NCBI GenBank assembly: GCA_009792885.1
Contig: WMCF01000177.1
Span: forward strand, 248,001 to 312,000
Length of the DNA stretch: 64,000 bases
Origin: Eremophila alpestris peregrina
Lineage: Eukaryota; Chordata; Aves; Passeriformes; Alaudidae
Direction: 5' to 3'
The notes under the pieces: model-generated
Told to the model about the DNA's origin: nothing
Databases searched by the model: none
The model's input: only the letters and a program-made list of their open reading frames with translations
In this document: piece after piece, positions 60,991 through 64,000 of the stretch
Position numbering within the stretch: position 1 is the stretch's first letter
Layout: every line of letters begins with the position of its first letter
Made by a program: the position numbers and the translations under genes

Positions 60991-61165
60991 TCACACATTC
61001 CCATCTACATCCACATTCTGGGCACTCCCTGTGTGCCTACACTTGCTCCATGGGGAGCCACATGTGCCAGTGTCACTGTCCTGTGAGCCTGCCCACCCTG
61101 GGAGCTGGGCCACTGTTCCAGCATGGTGCCAGCCCCCCATGCCACAGCAACGTGTGTCTTCACAG

Positions 61166-61226
61166 GGAGTATGGGACCATCGATGACGTGGACATCGACC
61201 TCCATGTGAACATCAGCTTCCTCGAT
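61166..61226 (+). CDS. PARP6: PARP6 exon 4 (residues 59-79)
   Basis: A 61-bp exon, EYGTIDDVDIDLHVNISFLD. Acceptor CTTCACAG, donor GTGAGTC. Confidence 0.96.
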
Positions 61227-61355
61227 GTGAGTCCCTGGGGTGCCCCAGCAGTGCTGGCATGGGAAGGGTGGGCACATGCACCTGGGGGGTCCCCAAATCC
61301 CCCTGCCTGGGTGGAGGTGCTGTGGCTGTGCCCAAATGTGTCTCTTCCCTGGCAG

Positions 61356-61446
61356 GAGGAGGTGGCGACGGCGTGGAAGGTGCTGCGGACGGAGCCCATC
61401 GTCCTCCGCCTGCGCTTCTCCCTGTCCCAGTACCTCGATGGCCCCG
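61356..61446 (+). CDS. PARP6: PARP6 exon 5 (residues 80-110)
   Basis: A 91-bp exon, EEVATAWKVLRTEPIVLR and FSLSQYLDGP. Acceptor CTGGCAG, donor GTGAGTG. Confidence 0.96.
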
Positions 61447-61536
61447 GTGAGTGGGGACAGGTGGGATGTGGTGTCCCTGTGTCCTCAGGACAGGGACAGT
61501 GGTGCACTGACAGCTCATCCCCCTCTCTCCCTGCAG

Positions 61537-61603
61537 AACCGTCCATCGAGGTTTTCCAGCCGTCCAACAAGGAGGGCTTCGGGCTGGGTCTGCAGCTGAA
61601 GAA
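61537..61603 (+). CDS. PARP6: PARP6 exon 6 (residues 110-132)
   Basis: A 67-bp exon, PSIEVFQPSNKEGFGLGL. Acceptor CCTGCAG, donor GTAAGAG. Confidence 0.96.
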
Positions 61604-61836
61604 GTAAGAGCTGAAATGTAGTGGGCACCCGAGGGTAGTGGGTGGGGTGGCTCACAGTGTCACTGTTCTGCCCCAAAACCGGCCATGTGCCACGTGTCCC
61701 CTTGCCACATGTCACCTTTTATCCACCACACAACCCCGTGATGGGCTCTCCACCATCTGTGTGTGGGGAAAGAGGAGGGGCTGGGGGTGTCATGGACCAC
61801 CAAGCACCCATGGGTGCTGTCCCCACTGTTTGCCAG

Positions 61837-61986
61837 GATCCTGGGCATGTTCACATCCCAGCAATGGAAACATCTCAGCAACGATTTCCTGAAGACCCAG
61901 CAGGAGAAGCGGCACAGTTGGTTCAAGACGAGCGGCACCATCAAGAAGTTCCGTGCTGGTCTCAGCATCTTCTCACCCATCCCCAA
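61837..61986 (+). CDS. PARP6: PARP6 exon 7 (residues 132-182)
   Basis: A 150-bp exon, ILGMFTSQQWKHLSNDFLK and GTIKKFRAGLSIFSPIP. Acceptor TTGCCAG, donor GTAAGGT. Confidence 0.96.
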
Positions 61987-62215
61987 GTAAGGTCCCAGTG
62001 CTGTCCCCACAAGGGACCAGCCCTCCGTCCCCCCATCCTGGGTGAGGCCTGGCACTGTGCCTCAGTTTCCCCACTTGGATGCTGCTGCTCCCTGCCAGAT
62101 CCCAAGCAGGTGGAGGTTGCTCCCAGCAAGTAGCCAACGGGTGAATGCAGCACTGGGTGATGGATGAGCCGGGAATGGTGACAAACAGGTGCTCAGGGGG
62201 ATTCTATGCCTGCAG

Positions 62216-62396
62216 GTCTCCCAGCTTCCCTGTTATCCAAGATTCAGTGCTGAAGGGCAAACTGGGCATCCCTGAGCCTCGTGTGAACCGCCTGATGAAC
62301 CGCTCTGTGTCCTGCATGGTGAAGAACCCCAAAGTGGAAGTTTTTGGCTACCCACCCGCCAGCACCCAGGCAGGTGTTGCCCCCTTCAACATCCTG
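62216..62396 (+). CDS. PARP6: PARP6 exon 8 (residues 182-242)
   Basis: A 181-bp exon, SPSFPVIQDSVLKGKLG, NRLMNRSVSC and KVEVFGYPP, ending QAGVAPFNIL. The segment after GYPP is shorter and different from the human version I know, so this junction may be alternatively spliced. Acceptor CCTGCAG, donor GTGGGTG. Confidence 0.9.
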
Positions 62397-62599
62397 GTGG
62401 GTGCCACCCCGCCTTGGGGTTTGCTTTTCTCTTCTTCCCCTTCCCAAGGGCTCCTCTGGGGTCTGATCGTTTGTCGTGGTGTGCTGGGACCCCCATGGGA
62501 TGGGGGGAGCCCCTGCAGGGTTTCTTGTCCCTGCTCTTGGGGAGCTGGGGCCTGGCTGTGGGGTCCAGTGGGATTTTACATCACTCTTGGTGCTGCATC

Positions 62600-62960
62600 C
62601 CTGCTGTGCCATATGTGGGGATATGGGGATGTTGGCATGTTGGGGGTCCTGCTTTGCCAGGAGGTGTTCGGATGTCGGGGGTCCAACTGTGCCAGGAGGG
62701 GTTTGGTGTGTTGGGGGTCCCACTGAGCCAGGGGGTGTTGGCATTGCAAGGGTCCCACTGTATTGGGGGTATTGGGATGTTGGGGGTCCTGCTGTGTTGG
62801 GAGGGGGTTGGCATGTTGGGATCTCACTGTGCCAGGGCACGTTGGAATGTCAGGGGTCCTGCTGTGCCAGGGTTTTGGTGTGTTGAGGGTCCTGCTGTGC
62901 CAGGGTTTGGGTGTGTTGGGGTCCTGCTGTGCCAGGGTTTGGGTGTGCTGGGGGGAGCTG
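62600..62960. repeat. Minisatellite, PARP6 intron 8
   Basis: About ten copies of a 27-36 bp unit resembling GGTCCTGCTGTGCCAGGG. The last copies (about 62860-62950) are the most alike. Confidence 0.85.
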
Positions 62961-63036
62961 GGGGCTGCCATGCAGAGTTGGGGGTGTGTGTGGGGAAGGG
63001 GATAACGCAGCTGGCTCCGCTCCGGCTCCCTCACAG

Positions 63037-63090
63037 GTCGGCGGCCACTGCAAGAACATCCCCACGCTGGAATACGGCTTCCTTGTCCAG
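63037..63090 (+). CDS. PARP6: PARP6 exon 9 (residues 243-260)
   Basis: A 54-bp phase-0 exon, GGHCKNIPTLEYGFLVQ. Acceptor CTCACAG, donor GTGAGAG. Confidence 0.95.
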
Positions 63091-63099
63091 GTGAGAGTC

Positions 63100-63425
63100 C
63101 TGCTTCCTGCTCGTCCTCAGCCTGCTGCCCAGAGCATCCTTCCCCACTGGCCCACTTCCCACTTATCCACATCCTACCATCGAGAGCATTCTCCCCACTA
63201 CCCAGTGTCCTGCTCATCCTTATCCTGATGTCCAGAGTATCCTTCTCACTGTTCCATGTCCCACTCAGCCCTGTCCCATTGCCCAGAACATCTTCCCCAG
63301 TGCCCCACATCCCACTTACCCACACTCCACTGCCCATATCATCTTCCCCCCTGACCACAGTCCCACTCATCCCCATCCCACTGCCTGGAGCATCCCCCCA
63401 AGCTCCAAGTCTGAGTGCCTCTGTC
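63100..63425. repeat. Minisatellite, PARP6 intron 9
   Basis: Degenerate pyrimidine-rich units like CATCCCACTGCCCAGAGCAT fill the intron. Confidence 0.7.
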
Positions 63426-63436
63426 CTGCCCCTCAG

Positions 63437-63532
63437 ATCATGAAGTACGCGGAGCAGCGCATCCCGACGCTCAATGAGTACTGTGTGGTGTGTGACGAGC
63501 AGCACGTCTTCCAGAACGGCTCCATGCTGAAG
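63437..63532 (+). CDS. PARP6: PARP6 exon 10 (residues 261-292)
   Basis: A 96-bp phase-0 exon, IMKYAEQRIPTLNEYCVVC and HVFQNGSMLK. Acceptor CCTCAG, donor GTGGGGT. Confidence 0.97.
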
Positions 63533-63617
63533 GTGGGGTGGCAGGGCCGGGTGAGGTGCAGGCTGTGTCCCTGTGTCACCATCCCTGCCACTCACAGCTC
63601 TCCTGTCCCCTCCACAG

Positions 63618-63710
63618 CCGGCTGTGTGCACCCGGGAGCTCTGTGTCTTCTCCTTCTACACCCTGGGCGTCATGTCCGGCGCGGCCGAGGAGGTGGCCAC
63701 GGGTGCTGAG
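63618..63710 (+). CDS. PARP6: PARP6 exon 11 (residues 293-323)
   Basis: A 93-bp phase-0 exon, PAVCTRELCVFSFYTLG and GAAEEVATGAE. Acceptor TCCACAG, donor GTAGGGC. Confidence 0.97.
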
Positions 63711-63783
63711 GTAGGGCTGGGCACAGTGGTGACCCCCCCAGCCCCGTGGGGGGTTGTCCCTTCAGTGCCTGCTCTGCCCCAAG

Positions 63784-63909
63784 GTGGTGGACCTGCTGGT
63801 GGCCATGTGCCGTGCTGCCCTGGAGTCCCCTCGCAAGGGCATCATCTTCGAGCCTTACCCCTCCGTGGTGGACCCCAACGACCCCAAAACTCTGGCCTTC
63901 AACCCCAAG
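63784..63909 (+). CDS. PARP6: PARP6 exon 12 (residues 324-365)
   Basis: A 126-bp phase-0 exon, VVDLLVAMCRAALESP and FEPYPSVVDPND. Acceptor CCCCAAG, donor GTAAGTT. Exon 13 starts at 64000 after TGTGCAG and continues outside the window. Confidence 0.97.
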
Positions 63910-64000
63910 GTAAGTTCTGGGGGGGACAATGCTCCCCCACTCCATGGGGGAGTCTCAAAGACCCCTCTGATGGCCACCCCTCTCCTGCCCCATGTGCAGA

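Larger units (their letters stand above)
59030..64000 (+). other. PARP6: PARP6 gene, 5' part; mono-ADP-ribosyltransferase
   Basis: Twelve plus-strand exons join in frame to 365 residues, the N-terminal 60% of a protein that is about 630 aa in human. PARP6 is a mono-ADP-ribosyltransferase (with PARP8) linked to cytoskeleton and centrosome function and neuronal dendrite growth. Visible here are the acidic start (DDDSDGDNESEEFLYG), a long conserved region of unknown fold and a Cys-rich stretch (YCVVCDEQHV, VCTRELCVF). The catalytic ART domain lies beyond the window. Exon 13 begins at base 64000. The gene starts head-to-head with PKM, about 1.2-1.5 kb away. Exons are short and strongly conserved; introns are filled with minisatellites. 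Confidence 0.95.

Noticed and set aside
60246..61607. 453-codon plus-strand frame through PARP6 exons 4-6
   Set aside because: It reads through introns made of minisatellite. The real exons within it are delimited by consensus splice sites.
1..64000. CRISPR arrays, tRNA, rRNA, endogenous viral genes
   Set aside because: No spaced identical repeats, cloverleaf boxes or viral gene signatures were seen. Tandem repeats found are minisatellites.

Overview
This is vertebrate nuclear DNA, almost certainly from a bird. The signs are antisense CR1 LINE remnants (positions 31-113 and 14208-14575), very compact spliced genes, GC-rich CpG-island promoters, and introns full of degenerate GC-rich minisatellites, as on avian microchromosomes. 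The gene order matches the vertebrate MYO9A-SENP8-GRAMD2A-PKM-PARP6 block (human chromosome 15q23; chicken chromosome 10 by general knowledge). The bird species cannot be read from the sequence.

Layout. 1-16.2 kb is AT-richer and has no recognisable coding exon; from synteny it is most likely the first intron of MYO9A (minus strand). 16.2-17.65 kb is a CpG island that looks like a bidirectional promoter, with MYO9A leaving leftwards and SENP8 rightwards. 17.56-21.55 kb is the SENP8 5'UTR intron. 21571-22209 is the intact single-exon SENP8 CDS (212 aa). GRAMD2A is on the minus strand from 36.9 to 25.15 kb, with 11 coding exons predicting 339 aa. PKM is on the minus strand from about 57.5 to 37.75 kb, with all coding exons present (530 aa), including the mutually exclusive 167-bp exons 9 (M1) and 10 (M2). 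PARP6 is on the plus strand from about 58.98 kb; its first 12 coding exons (365 residues) are in the window, and the last base is the first base of exon 13.

How the genes relate. SENP8 is the NEDD8 protease, GRAMD2A an ER-plasma membrane contact-site tether, PKM the last enzyme of glycolysis, and PARP6 a mono-ADP-ribosyltransferase. They are neighbours by old synteny, not a functional operon. Exons were assembled by hand from splice sites, reading frame and family knowledge. The PKM exon lengths computed here (92, 132, 187, 271, 151, 153, 167/167 and 182 bp) equal those I recall for mammalian PKM.

The most interesting signals are regulatory and structural: conserved PKM splicing-switch signals at exon 9; five CACGTG E-boxes and two palindromic GATA pairs upstream of PKM; a 41-42 bp periodic CCAAT/GC-box array at the GRAMD2A promoter; paired TTAAAGGG elements at two promoters; an intragenic TATA promoter candidate in GRAMD2A; twin CREs and a start-abutting uORF in PARP6; and a different minisatellite in nearly every long PARP6 intron. 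I found no undescribed protein-coding system, CRISPR array, tRNA or rRNA.
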